Below the pieces are notes generated by a model. It searched no databases, was not told where the DNA came from, and worked only from the letters and a program-made list of their open reading frames with translations. A stretch of DNA of 64,000 nt from Alphaproteobacteria bacterium (GTDB lineage: Bacteria > Pseudomonadota > Alphaproteobacteria > MPNO01 > UBA2964), in contig WLWZ01000004.1 in the NCBI GenBank assembly GCA_012103315.1, positions 169,547 through 233,546 of the forward strand. Direction: 5' to 3'. The position numbers were made by a program, and so were the translations under genes. Of the stretch, positions 35,941 to 44,614 are shown one piece after another; positions within the stretch are counted from its first letter, which is position 1, and the number at the start of each line of letters is the position of its first letter.

Positions 35941-36184
35941 TAAAAAAGTTAAGCAGGAAACCGAGCTGAATCTGGAAGATGTTCCAGAGACCAAGCTGTC
36001 CCGTCGCGCCGCGTTAACGCGCCTTGGGTTGGCGGCTACAGCTGTATATGTTGCGCCGACGATTATGCATATCGACCGCAGTGCTCATGCCTTTGTCGTG
36101 CCTTCGCCTTGCTCAAGTGGGCGCGGACGGCGTAGACGGCGTTGCAAAAAGAAGAAAAAGAAGAAGAAGAAAAAGAGTAAGTAA
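35933..36184 (+). CDS. Small Tat-signal-like protein with ten-lysine tail (first of tandem pair)
   Basis: The product is 83 residues. An acidic/polar N-terminus (1-20) leads to a twin-arginine segment SRRAALTRLGL (23-33), a hydrophobic part with YVAPTIMHI and a possible cleavage site after SAHA (about 53). The remainder FVVPSPCSSGRGRRRRRC is followed by ten consecutive lysines and SK. Two cysteines (60 and 71) bracket the arginine run. If exported, the mature part is about 30 residues and almost entirely positive. It shares this layout and high nucleotide similarity with the next gene. The function is unknown. Polymer binding, membrane or DNA binding, or modification of the lysines are possible. 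Confidence 0.75.
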   Translation: MSDKKVKQETELNLEDVPETKLSRRAALTRLGLAATAVYVAPTIMHIDRSAHAFVVPSPCSSGRGRRRRRCKKKKKKKKKKSK

Positions 36185-36275
36185 TTGTTCGCACGTTCGG
36201 ATTCCCTTTAAGGTTTACCGATTGTTATAATTTCTAGAGCAGATTCAACTTGCTAGTTTGGCTCGTAGGATTGAG

Positions 36276-36701
36276 ATGACTGATAGCAAAGTGCCAGAAG
36301 ACATAGATAAAACCGGCGAACCAAAACTATCCCGCCGCGCCGCGTTAGCCCGGCTTGGGCTTACTGCGGCGACTGTTTATGTCGCCCCGACGATTCTGCA
36401 TATTGACCGGGATGCTCAAGCATTCGTCGTGCCCTCGCCTTGTTCAAGCGGACGTGGGCGACGTCGACGGCGCTGCAAGAAGGGCAAAGGCGGTAAGAGT
36501 GGGAAGAGCGGGAAGAGCGGTAAAGGCAGGAGTCGTCGCAATAACCGCAGAACGACGAGTGATCGTGCGCGCCGTAACAATAACAAAAAGCGCAATGATA
36601 CTCGTCGCCGTAGAAATGATGACAACAGGCGTCGCCGTAATACAAATAACCGACGCGATAATCGAGGGAACAGCCGTGGAAATAACCGCAGTCGCTGGTA
36701 A
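36276..36701 (+). CDS. Small Tat-signal-like protein with long Arg/Asn/Lys-rich tail (second of tandem pair)
   Basis: The product is 141 residues from ATG 36276, which has AGGATTGAG upstream. A TTG at 36258 is in frame but poorer. Residues 18-68 repeat the layout of the preceding protein almost word for word: LSRRAALARLGL, YVAPTILHIDR, AFVVPSPCSSGRGRRRRRCKK. The tail then diverges into GKSGKSGKSGKG and a low-complexity Arg/Asn-rich region (NDDNRRRRNTNNRRDNRG) ending in RSRW. The pair clearly arose by tandem duplication, followed by different growth of the tails. Frame-long conservation at the protein level supports a real gene. The exported tail would be highly cationic and unstructured. Confidence 0.78.
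   Translation: MTDSKVPEDIDKTGEPKLSRRAALARLGLTAATVYVAPTILHIDRDAQAFVVPSPCSSGRGRRRRRCKKGKGGKSGKSGKSGKGRSRRNNRRTTSDRARRNNNKKRNDTRRRRNDDNRRRRNTNNRRDNRGNSRGNNRSRW
36492..36527 (+). repeat. Four tandem 9-bp units encoding Gly-Lys-Ser/Gly
   Basis: Units ggtaagagt, gggaagagc, gggaagagc and ggtaaaggc follow one another in frame inside the second basic Tat-like gene. They encode GKS GKS GKS GKG. This is a simple slippage-type expansion that lengthens the cationic tail. Copy number may vary between strains without breaking the frame. Confidence 0.8.
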
Positions 36702-36753
36702 CTCGATTTCGGTTCTGAGGGCGACAGAATTGGTGTAAGACCATGCAATCAAT

Positions 36754-37905
36754 TTGATTGCAGGATCCATTCTCCCGGTGGCTAAAATCAGTTCTCGTAC
36801 TCACCCCAATTTTGTGTCCGCAGACACCAAAATTGAATGGGCGCAGAGGTTTCTGGCAGATGGACAAGCTGGGGATGCCGACGCGCTTTTCAGCGAAGTT
36901 TTACAAAAAGACAAAAATAGCTTTATGGCGTTGCGGGGCCGGGCGGCCGTGGCTGAATACCGTGGACAAACGAAACGGGCTGCAAAATTTACCCAAAACG
37001 CAAATGAACAAGAGATAGAGACTCATTGTAAAGCCGCGGAGAAAGCGAGCGATGATGCACTCTATTCAAAGGCTATTACTCTTTATGAGCAGGCCCTTTC
37101 TGTAGAGCCGGAAAACCTGGACGCGATTTGGGGCACCGCAGAATGTTATGCGGCCCTTGATGAACGCGTTGAAGCAGCCAGTTGGTATCAGCGTTATCTC
37201 GATATTGAACCTGGTGAGCCCGAAGCCCTCCACATGTTGTCCGCCATGGGGATGACCGATGTACCAGATCGCGCGAGCAATGGTTATGTTGCGACGTTGT
37301 TTGATCGATTTGCCCCGGATTTTGATGAACAGCTTACAGGTGAACTTGAATATCAGGTGCCCGCTGTTCTTGCCGAAACGGCCAAGGATTGTTTCCCGGA
37401 AGCAAATGGCGGCCTGGATGTTCTTGATCTTGGATGTGGAACCGGTCTTAGCGGTGTGGCTATTAAAGACCTGGCTAAGCGGATTGATGGGGTCGATTTG
37501 TCGGGTGAAATGTTAAAGCTAGCGCGTAAGCGGCGGATTTATAAGAAACTCACTAAATCAGATATCATCAGCTATTTGGATGACGCGCCGCGACAATATG
37601 ATCTCGTGCTGGGCGCCGATGTCTTCATCTATTTTGGATCGCTCGATGCGTTGTTTAGCGGCATTACCGGCGCTCTCAAACCGGGAGGCTTCGTAATCTT
37701 TTCGCTTGAAGCGCAACCGGAGGATCAACAAACGGCGGGATATGAGCTAACTGCATCGGGCCGCTATTCCCATGGACGCAACTATGTTCGTAGCGTTGCA
37801 CAGACGTCTAATCTGCTTGAACGTTCCGTCAATATTGAGCAGCTGCGCACCGAATATGGTGAGCCGGTTCTTGGTGATATCTGGGTCTTTCAGAAAGCCG
37901 ATTAA
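36754..37905 (+). CDS. TPR-repeat SAM-dependent methyltransferase (COG4976-like)
   Basis: The product is 383 residues. The N-terminal half has TPR-type helices: about residues 27-60 (AQRFLADGQAGDADALF), 95-125 (YSKAITLYEQALSVEPEN) and 128-160 (AECYAALDERVEAASWYQRYL). A linker FDRFAPDFDEQL follows, then the methyltransferase core LDVLDLGCGTGLSGVAI, RIDGVDLSGEMLKLAR and YDLVLGADVFIYFG. The linker plus core match the predicted TPR methyltransferases of COG4976. The TTG start at 36754 is uncertain, and GTG 36778 is an alternative. It begins 52 bases after the basic Tat-like pair on the same strand. The lysine- and arginine-rich tails are thus plausible but unproven substrates. Its stop shares TTAA with the convergent gene. 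Confidence 0.85.
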   Translation: MIAGSILPVAKISSRTHPNFVSADTKIEWAQRFLADGQAGDADALFSEVLQKDKNSFMALRGRAAVAEYRGQTKRAAKFTQNANEQEIETHCKAAEKASDDALYSKAITLYEQALSVEPENLDAIWGTAECYAALDERVEAASWYQRYLDIEPGEPEALHMLSAMGMTDVPDRASNGYVATLFDRFAPDFDEQLTGELEYQVPAVLAETAKDCFPEANGGLDVLDLGCGTGLSGVAIKDLAKRIDGVDLSGEMLKLARKRRIYKKLTKSDIISYLDDAPRQYDLVLGADVFIYFGSLDALFSGITGALKPGGFVIFSLEAQPEDQQTAGYELTASGRYSHGRNYVRSVAQTSNLLERSVNIEQLRTEYGEPVLGDIWVFQKAD

Positions 37906-38585
37906 CGCTCCGGTTCCGGTGGCAGGGCGAAGTCGTAATGGCGCTGAAGAACGTCGTTGATCAGATCGAGGCAACTCCCATAACGGACAACACTAAAGTC
38001 ATGCACGTTGACCATGGTGGAAGACCGGCCGTAATTGGCCCAGCGCATCAATCCGTAATCGATCACAATATCAGCGGCGTCAAGGACCTGTTGCTCGATA
38101 TCCTGGGCGCGGAATTTTGTGCCATGCAGCGACAGGTTGGCGGATGAGCCGACGACCAATCGTCCGGCTTCAAAGCTGAGCTGTGCCATTGTATCCATCA
38201 GCGGTCCGGCACTAAGCAACATCGCCAAGGTGCCGCCGAGCGTCGTGCGTTCGAGCACTTCTGCCTCAAGATTTTTGAGCATAGGATGATCCAGGTCTGC
38301 AGGTGCGACGGTCCCCATTGGCAGGTCATAGCCTTGCGTAATGGTACGAACAATTTCGCGATTGTGGCCGTCCAGCTGATGCAAGGCTGCATGCATCGAG
38401 GCGCAACCAATAACGGCGTTTAATTTCGACGGCCCACGTTCCTTGACCTCGATGGTCTTGTTGATAGCTTCTGTTGTGGCGCCAAGAATTACATAACCGA
38501 CGTAACTTGGAATAATTGCGATACCGCCGTCCAGGATGACATCCATCGCTCGCCGGGCATCGCCTTGAATATCAAATACGCTCAT
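37902..38585 (-). CDS. YrdC/Sua5/YciO-fold protein, divergent
   Basis: The product is 227 residues with the beginning of a YrdC domain (GGIAIIPSYVGYVILGATTEAI, then IEVKERGPSK). GRLVVGSSANLSLHG matches the conserved SANxSG-type segment. In true threonylcarbamoyl-AMP synthases the ligand motif reads KxRpxxKPL and the early segment reads PTDTxYGL. Here both are altered, so it may not make threonylcarbamoyl-AMP for tRNA t6A. It might bind a nucleotide or RNA by the same fold. It is convergent with the TPR methyltransferase, sharing the stop palindrome. A functional Sua5/TsaC is probably encoded elsewhere. Confidence 0.75.
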   Translation of the reverse strand: MSVFDIQGDARRAMDVILDGGIAIIPSYVGYVILGATTEAINKTIEVKERGPSKLNAVIGCASMHAALHQLDGHNREIVRTITQGYDLPMGTVAPADLDHPMLKNLEAEVLERTTLGGTLAMLLSAGPLMDTMAQLSFEAGRLVVGSSANLSLHGTKFRAQDIEQQVLDAADIVIDYGLMRWANYGRSSTMVNVHDFSVVRYGSCLDLINDVLQRHYDFALPPEPER

Positions 38586-38768
38586 CTACTTCTTTCGTTT
38601 GCTGTCAGTTCTTTCTGCTTCCAGATGGCTTCGTCATTTGAATTCCGTATAACGGATAGCATCTTGCTCTTCCCGAAATTGCGGCGCGACTTTGACAAAA
38701 CCCTGCGTTTCGCACAAGGCCTCTCTAGTCGATTTGTTAGAAATTTGAAACGCTGTTTGTTTTAGAAA

Positions 38769-39563
38769 TTAGAGTGTTTTTGTGCGGGCACGGGTGACAC
38801 CAATCAGACCAAGAGCGGCGAGAAATATCACAATTTGGTTAGGGGCCGGGAGCCCCTTAACGAAAATGCCATCAGCCAAGATTTCAGTAATTGTAAAAAT
38901 ATCATTTCCGGTTGAGGAGAAGTTGGTGAGGATGAGTCGGTCGGTTACCAGGCCATCGATAGCAGTGCCCAAAAATGTCGCGCGATCATTTACCGGGACA
39001 CCTTGGGAATTCAATGGACCAAAGGGCGTTGTCGGCGAGAATGATTCAGAGCCCGTGACAGGACCTTCCTGAACCTCAATATCAACGCCATTAAGTCGAC
39101 CGGGAATGCTGCTGGTTGGATTATTGGCGCCGTAAAATTCAACCGTATTAATGGTGTAGAACGCATCGAGAAATAACGTAATTGTTAGCCCTACGGATTG
39201 AACCCCAGCACCTGGATCGGATGACAGGGTGCCTGACGTTGTAAAAAACAGATTATCTTGCGACCCGCTACTGATATTTCCATCTATCAGCGTACCGGTA
39301 CCGCCGCTGTAATTGACTAACGCGCCATTGCCAAAAAACCCGGTATCCGCCTGGACACCGGTATCGGTAATTGTCCCGGTGTAGCTATTCGTGTGACCAA
39401 AGAAGCCCAGCGCGGCGGGATTTACAGGCAGGTTGGTAATCGCGTTTTGGATGTTATAGCTGAGAATACTAATTGGCGCGGCAAGAACAGGATGAGCGAG
39501 CCCGACCATGCCGACAATCGTACAGCACACTACCAACCGCAACCCGTTCAAAAAACGGAACAC
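38769..39563 (-). CDS. Secreted protein with PEP-CTERM-like sorting tail (LPAP variant)
   Basis: The product is 264 residues. A signal peptide (LVVCCTIVGMVGLAHPVLA) precedes a Gly/Ser/Thr/Asn-rich beta region with a discoidin-like stretch (TINTVEFYGANNP). The C-terminus has the tripartite sorting form: a short LPAPNQ motif, a hydrophobic helix (IVIFLAALGLIGV) and a basic end (RARTKTL). The canonical motif is VPEP and the LPAP wording resembles VPLPA-type tails. Proteins with such tails are thought to be cut by an exosortase and reach the cell surface in partnership with exopolysaccharide. It is divergent from sthA. No known enzyme motif is seen. Confidence 0.75.
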   Translation of the reverse strand: MFRFLNGLRLVVCCTIVGMVGLAHPVLAAPISILSYNIQNAITNLPVNPAALGFFGHTNSYTGTITDTGVQADTGFFGNGALVNYSGGTGTLIDGNISSGSQDNLFFTTSGTLSSDPGAGVQSVGLTITLFLDAFYTINTVEFYGANNPTSSIPGRLNGVDIEVQEGPVTGSESFSPTTPFGPLNSQGVPVNDRATFLGTAIDGLVTDRLILTNFSSTGNDIFTITEILADGIFVKGLPAPNQIVIFLAALGLIGVTRARTKTL

Positions 39564-39749
39564 ACAGCCCTCGCTTGTAACAAATGTTGAGTTGTCAGCT
39601 TTTCCGACAGCCCATAACGCCCATATCTTGGCGGAATAGTATTAATCTTCAAAGACATTTATTTTTTAAAATGTGCCCTAACTATCAAGAATGTTTAACA
39701 AATCTTTACCATATCTAGCTCAGAGTCCCTGCGAATAGCATGAACGCCC

Positions 39750-41225
39750 ATGACATTAGCAGGTAGCAACGTGGAACATTTTTCGCCAAGTGACTCTTCC
39801 GACACTGCCAGTGTCGTTTCTCCCCCTCTCTATGATTTCGATATGCTGGTCATTGGATCCGGCCCTTCCGGACAGCGCGCCGCAATTCAATCTGCTAAGC
39901 TTGGCAAGCGAACGGTCATTATCGAACAAAAGACCGTTGTTGGCGGTGTCTGTATCAATACCGGGACGATCCCTTCCAAAACTTTGCGCGAAGCAGCCGT
40001 TCATCTTTCCGGCTATCGCGAGCGTAACGTCTATGGTTCGGCTTATTCGGTTAAGAACGACATCACGATGAGGGACCTATTATTCCGGACGGGTCACGTG
40101 ATCCGGAACGAGATCGATGTCACGAACCATCAACTGCATCGGAATGGCATTTCGGTATTGGAAGCACGGGCTTCATTTGTTGATGAGCACACTGTCCGAC
40201 TTACATTTTTTGATGGGCGCGGGCAACGCGACATCACATCGGATCGTATTGTTATCGCGGTAGGGACTGAGACGACAAAAGATCCGAAAATTCCATTTGA
40301 TGGGCAATGTATTTTCACCAGCGACGATGTCCTCGAATTGCAAGAGTTACCAAAGACTCTGGCGGTTGTTGGTGCCGGGGTCATTGGGTTGGAATATGCC
40401 ACGATCCTGTCGACTCTGGGGGTACGCGTAACTGTTATCGATAAGCGACCGCGTCTGTTGGATTTTGTCGATGCTGAAATTATCGATACGCTGGTCTATC
40501 AGATGCGTCAGAACCGAGTGACCTTCCGGCTTGACGAGGAGGTTCGTGATCTCGAGGTTGTTGATGGTTCTAAAGGCAAGCGCGTCCGCATTGTTCTTGA
40601 AAGTGGCAAACAAATTGTCACGCAGAAGGCGCTCTATAGTATTGGGCGGACCGGTGCGACATCAGAACTGAACCTAGAAGCGGCCAAGCTCGATGCTGAT
40701 GATCGAGGGCGGCTGATCGTCGATAATAATCACCAGACTGCGGTCCCACATATTTATGCCGTGGGCGATGTAATTGGCTTCCCTAGCCTGGCATCAATAT
40801 CAATGGAGCAAGGGCGACTCGCAGCTTGTCATGCGTTTAATCATGAATCGCATAGCGTCGCAGATCTGTTTCCGTATGGCATTTATACGATTCCGGAAAT
40901 TTCCGTGGTCGGTAAAACCGAGGAGCAGCTTACCAAAGAGGGTGTTCCCTATGAGGTCGGCAAAGCGTTTTATCGCGAGATTGCGCGTGGTCAAATTATC
41001 GGTGACTCCACGGGTATGTTGAAAATCATGTTCCATATGGAAACCCGCCAGCTGCTCGGGGTGTCGATTATTGGCGAGCAGGCCGCTGAACTGATCCATA
41101 TTGGCCAAGCGGTTATGGCGCATGAAGGCACTGTCGATTATTTTGTTGATACCGTCTTCAACTATCCGACCTTGGCGGAATGCTACAAAACCGCTGCATT
41201 TGACGGGATCAACCGCCTCGAATAG
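39750..41225 (+). CDS. sthA: Soluble pyridine nucleotide transhydrogenase (Si-specific)
   Basis: This 491-residue cytoplasmic flavoprotein exchanges reducing equivalents between NADPH and NAD. FAD binding is by FDMLVIGSGPSGQRAAIQ, and the disulfide region GGVCINTGTIPSKTLREA carries only one cysteine, as in E. coli SthA rather than in lipoamide dehydrogenase. The second nucleotide loop is LAVVGAGVIGLEYATIL. YAVGDVIGFPSLAS, FPYGIYTIPEISVVGKTEEQL and the C-terminal IHIGQAVMAHEG and FNYPTLAECY all match SthA. It is divergent from the PEP-CTERM gene and followed by a clear terminator. Confidence 0.93.
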   Translation: MTLAGSNVEHFSPSDSSDTASVVSPPLYDFDMLVIGSGPSGQRAAIQSAKLGKRTVIIEQKTVVGGVCINTGTIPSKTLREAAVHLSGYRERNVYGSAYSVKNDITMRDLLFRTGHVIRNEIDVTNHQLHRNGISVLEARASFVDEHTVRLTFFDGRGQRDITSDRIVIAVGTETTKDPKIPFDGQCIFTSDDVLELQELPKTLAVVGAGVIGLEYATILSTLGVRVTVIDKRPRLLDFVDAEIIDTLVYQMRQNRVTFRLDEEVRDLEVVDGSKGKRVRIVLESGKQIVTQKALYSIGRTGATSELNLEAAKLDADDRGRLIVDNNHQTAVPHIYAVGDVIGFPSLASISMEQGRLAACHAFNHESHSVADLFPYGIYTIPEISVVGKTEEQLTKEGVPYEVGKAFYREIARGQIIGDSTGMLKIMFHMETRQLLGVSIIGEQAAELIHIGQAVMAHEGTVDYFVDTVFNYPTLAECYKTAAFDGINRLE

Positions 41226-41250
41226 CGCGCGTTACATTTCAATTTAAAAG

Positions 41251-41284
41251 GGCGGCCTCGCAATGTTGGGCCGTCTTTTCTTTT
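41251..41284 (+). terminator. Rho-independent terminator after sthA
   Basis: GGCGGCC (41251-41257) pairs with GGCCGTC (41269-41275), seven pairs with one G-T. The loop is 11 bases and TTTTCTTTT (41276-41284) follows. It starts 25 bases after the sthA stop and ends 29 bases before the amidase gene. Confidence 0.7.
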
Positions 41285-41313
41285 GTCCGAAGCTTGCGTA
41301 GGCGTCGGTTTTG

Positions 41314-42609
41314 ATGTCGAGTTACCTCATGTTGAACGAACTTTCCTTTGCCGAGGCTGCGGCGGCGATTGAGCGTGGCGATATAACCTCTGAACGGTTG
41401 GTCCGTGATTGCCTTGACCGGATAGAAGCGCGCGATGGCGATGTACAGGCCTGGGCGTTTATCGATCCTGAATTGGCACTGGCGCAGGCAAGGGCTTGTG
41501 ATCAAGCCAGTGAGCGGAAAGGCCTGCTCCATGGCGTACCGTTTGGCGTCAAAGATATCATCGCAACACATGACATGCCGACCGGCATGGGGTCGCCGAT
41601 CTATGATGGCCACCGGGCTGGTTACGATGCTTCTTGTGTGGCGCTGCTACGCGCGGCGGGCGCGGTTATTCTCGGCAAAACGGTAACGGTCGAGTTTGCC
41701 GGAATGGCGGCACCGCCAACGGCTAATCCGCATAATCTTGACTGTACACCGGGCGGCTCCAGCAGTGGCTCCGGGGCCGCAGTAGCCGATTTTATGGTGC
41801 CGGCGGCTTTTGGAACGCAAACCGCAGGATCAATCCATCGCCCCGCTGCTCATTGCGGTGTTATTGGTTACAAGCCGACCTTTGATACGTTCGGGCTTCA
41901 TGGCGTGTGGCCGGCAGCACAATCTCTCGAAACGCTTGGTATGCTGACCCGCTCGATGGATGATGTCGAATTGTTGAGTGCAGCCCTCCTTGGCCGCCCC
42001 GCACAGTTGGAACGATCACCGGTTGCCGCACCGCGGATCGCAATTTGTAAAACCCATCTCTGGGATATTGTGAAACCCGAGACGGTGGAAGCGATCGAAA
42101 TTGCGCGCGAGACGCTCTCCACCAAAGGCGCGGAAATCAGCGAGCTGGTTTTGCCCGACAGTTTTGATGAGCTGGTTCCGGCCCGCGACATCATTTCCAG
42201 TTACGAGCGGGCGCGGGCGACGGCGCATGAATGGTTTAATCACCGCGACCTGCTCAGCGCGCCATTGCAGCGAGGTGTCGCAAAAGGTTTCGCTTGGAAA
42301 TATGAAGAATACAGGCACGCGATGAAAGTTGGTGCGGAGCGCCGCCGCGATCTTGATGTTCTCTTCAATGATTATGACGCAATCATCGCGCCCTGTACGG
42401 CGGGCGAAGCGCCACCCGATCGCAACAGCACTGGTGATCACACCCATATCGGGATGTGGAATTTATTGCATGTGCCGAGCTATGCATTGCCGACGCATAA
42501 AGGGCCAAACGGAATGCCGGTCGCGATCCAGGTCATGGGACGTCACGGTGAAGATGCCGCGCTTTTCGATGTTGCGAAATGGGTTCTGGAACAGTTGGTT
42601 CCGGCGTAA
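41314..42609 (+). CDS. Amidase signature family protein
   Basis: The product is 431 residues. All three members of the Ser-cisSer-Lys triad are visible: Lys in GVPFGVKDII, Ser in CTPGGSSSGSGAAVAD, and the nucleophile Ser in FGTQTAGSIHRPA. The motif normally reads TGGSIRxPA. Here it is TAGSIHRPA, a small change next to the nucleophile. The C-terminus is shorter than in GatA, so it is a free amidase of unknown substrate. Start ATG 41314 is chosen over TTG 41311, and ATG 41329 is also possible. It follows the sthA terminator and leads a group of catabolic-looking genes. Confidence 0.88.
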   Translation: MSSYLMLNELSFAEAAAAIERGDITSERLVRDCLDRIEARDGDVQAWAFIDPELALAQARACDQASERKGLLHGVPFGVKDIIATHDMPTGMGSPIYDGHRAGYDASCVALLRAAGAVILGKTVTVEFAGMAAPPTANPHNLDCTPGGSSSGSGAAVADFMVPAAFGTQTAGSIHRPAAHCGVIGYKPTFDTFGLHGVWPAAQSLETLGMLTRSMDDVELLSAALLGRPAQLERSPVAAPRIAICKTHLWDIVKPETVEAIEIARETLSTKGAEISELVLPDSFDELVPARDIISSYERARATAHEWFNHRDLLSAPLQRGVAKGFAWKYEEYRHAMKVGAERRRDLDVLFNDYDAIIAPCTAGEAPPDRNSTGDHTHIGMWNLLHVPSYALPTHKGPNGMPVAIQVMGRHGEDAALFDVAKWVLEQLVPA

Positions 42610-42663
42610 GATAACCATAAAGATTTTAGCCATATGAGCCAAAATCAGGAACAGGAGGCCTTT

Positions 42664-43077
42664 ATGGCTAAAATTAAACATATTGCGATGGTTTCAATGG
42701 ATCCGCCAAAGCTTGCAGAATTTTATAAGCAGGTATTTGACATGAAGATTCTTCACAGTTCTAAAAGCGGCGCGACCTACCTCACCGACGGCTATATCAA
42801 TGTCGCTCTCTTGCCACAAAAGGCCGAAGGTAAACCTAACGGGCTCAATCATTTTGGATTCCAGATCGATGATCAGGAAGAGATCGCCAAAAAGATGGAA
42901 GAGTTTGGTTTGAAGGCACCGGGGGATCGTCCCCGTAACCGGCCCTATGCCGAAAAGCGAGGTTGCGACCCTGAAGGCAATAACTTTGATCTTTCCGTGC
43001 ATGGGTTCCAGGAAGTGGAATATGAGGCCGACCGCGAACGTGGCGTCAAACGGGTGCAAGAGAAAGTCGATGCCTAG
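42664..43077 (+). CDS. VOC (glyoxalase/dioxygenase fold) family protein
   Basis: The product is 137 residues from ATG 42664, which has a perfect AGGAGG at 42653-42658. An upstream ATG at 42634 lacks such a site. The beta-alpha-beta-beta-beta pattern begins KIKHIAMVSMDPPKLAEFYKQVF. NGLNHFGFQIDD and RGCDPEGNNFDLSVHG follow, giving His and Glu/Asn positions of a possible metal site. Members include glyoxalases, epimerases and ring-cleavage dioxygenases, and the sequence does not choose among them. It lies between amidase and flavoprotein genes on the same strand and probably serves the same pathway. Confidence 0.87.
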   Translation: MAKIKHIAMVSMDPPKLAEFYKQVFDMKILHSSKSGATYLTDGYINVALLPQKAEGKPNGLNHFGFQIDDQEEIAKKMEEFGLKAPGDRPRNRPYAEKRGCDPEGNNFDLSVHGFQEVEYEADRERGVKRVQEKVDA

Positions 43078-43111
43078 TCGACTCGTTTAAAATCGGTGGA
43101 GATCGCGAATC

Positions 43112-44596
43112 GTGCGCACTGAGAAATGCGACATCGCTATCGTCGGTGGTGGCAGTGCGGCCTTTGAGGCCGCGGTTTCGGCATGTCAAAACGGTGCCGA
43201 AAAAGTCGTCATGTTGGAAAAAGCCCCTGAAGACGAATTTGGCGGCAATGCTCGCTACTCCCATACCGGTTTTCGCTTTGTCTATTCTGGTCCAGATGAT
43301 ATTCGCGACATTGTGCCGGATTGGGATGCTGATGAATTCGCCCGTTTCCATATACCCGCCTATACCGAGGAAATATTCAAAAGCGATTTGAATCGCGTTA
43401 CGCAGGGCCGGATCGATCCTGAGCTGGCGGATTTCATGGTTAGCCAGTCGAACGCGGCTGTGCGTTGGATGTATGATTCCGGTATCGAGTTTGAGCCCGA
43501 GAAACGCCGCGAGATTGAGGGCAAGTTCTACTTTGAGCCGGGTATTATCGTTCATACGGTCGGCGGCGGTTTGGGTCAGCTTCTACGTTGGCGCCAGATC
43601 GCGCTAAATCTTGATGTCGATCTCCGTTATCGTTCGCGGGTGACAAAGTTTATCGGTGATTTCCGCGGTATCAACGGCGTGTGTGTGGCCTCTGACAATG
43701 AGGATTATGAGCTTCAAGCCGGCGCTACCATCGTCTGCGCTGGCGGGTTTCAGGCTAACGCAGAAATGCGGGCGCGTTATCTTGGGACCAACGCCGATCT
43801 CATGAAAGTACGTGGCTCAAAACACAATACCGGCGAAATTCTCCGCGCCTTGCTTGATCTCGGGGTGAAGCCTGCTGGTCACTGGCAGGGCGCGCATGCG
43901 ACGCCGATCGATGCCTATGCGCCTGACGGTGGCACGCCGCTGCGGCAGGACGGACACAGCAATACCTGCAATCGCTACGACTACACGCAGGGCATCACCG
44001 TCAATAATCTTGCCGAACGGTTTTATGACGAGGGCGAAAACAACCACTCTTATACCTATGCCAAAACTGGGCGTGCCGTGCTGGCGCAGCCTGGCGGCTT
44101 GGCGCATCAAATTTATGATCAAAAGGGTATCAATCTGTTTCGGCTCGGGGCGGAATATACTGATGTTTATGAAGAGGCAGCTTCGATTGCTGAATTGGCA
44201 GGGAAAATCGGAATTGAACCTGCCGCGCTGGAAGCGACGATTGATGAGTTTAACGCCGCTTGTCAGACCGACATCCCGTTCAACCCTGGACAGCTTGATG
44301 GTCGTGGTACCTCCGGTCTCGCGCTACCGAAATCAAACTGGGCCAACCCGATTGATGAACCGCCTTACCGGGCTTATACGGTGACTGGCGGCGTGACGTT
44401 CTCTTTTGGTGGTGTGCGGATCAATACCAGCTGTGAAGTGCTGGATATTACGGAACAGCCGATACCGGGACTTTATGCCTCAGGTGACATTGTTGGGTTG
44501 TTTTTCCATAACTACCCGTCTTGCACCGGTCAAACCCGCAATGCCGTCTTTAGCCGTGAAGCCGGAAAGAACGCGGCAGAACGCACTCGTTTGTAA
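43112..44596 (+). CDS. tcuA: FAD-dependent dehydrogenase, TcuA-like (tricarballylate dehydrogenase family)
   Basis: The product is 494 residues, GTG start. FAD binding is by CDIAIVGGGSAAFEAAVSA and MLEKAPEDEFGGNARYSHTG, and IVCAGGFQANAEMR is in the middle. The fumarate reductase-like C-terminus has TGGVTFSFGGVRIN, GLYASGDIVG and NYPSCTGQTRNAVFSREAGKNAA. The GGNARYSHTG wording and length fit TcuA, which oxidises tricarballylate to cis-aconitate. Related enzymes include ketosteroid dehydrogenases and urocanate reductases. The partner TcuB (heme/FeS) and TcuC (carrier) are absent from the window, so the substrate is open. Confidence 0.8.
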   Translation: MRTEKCDIAIVGGGSAAFEAAVSACQNGAEKVVMLEKAPEDEFGGNARYSHTGFRFVYSGPDDIRDIVPDWDADEFARFHIPAYTEEIFKSDLNRVTQGRIDPELADFMVSQSNAAVRWMYDSGIEFEPEKRREIEGKFYFEPGIIVHTVGGGLGQLLRWRQIALNLDVDLRYRSRVTKFIGDFRGINGVCVASDNEDYELQAGATIVCAGGFQANAEMRARYLGTNADLMKVRGSKHNTGEILRALLDLGVKPAGHWQGAHATPIDAYAPDGGTPLRQDGHSNTCNRYDYTQGITVNNLAERFYDEGENNHSYTYAKTGRAVLAQPGGLAHQIYDQKGINLFRLGAEYTDVYEEAASIAELAGKIGIEPAALEATIDEFNAACQTDIPFNPGQLDGRGTSGLALPKSNWANPIDEPPYRAYTVTGGVTFSFGGVRINTSCEVLDITEQPIPGLYASGDIVGLFFHNYPSCTGQTRNAVFSREAGKNAAERTRL

Positions 44597-44614
44597 AACA
44601 TGGATAGAAGATCG

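Noticed and set aside
36492..36527. CRISPR-like or other structured repeat
   Set aside because: It is a short in-frame 9-bp tandem without spacers and is explained as a slippage expansion in a low-complexity coding tail.
36361..36867. Long antisense frames across the second basic Tat-like gene
   Set aside because: The low-complexity Arg/Lys codons leave antisense frames open. The sense frame has the leader shared with its paralogue, the antisense frames share nothing.
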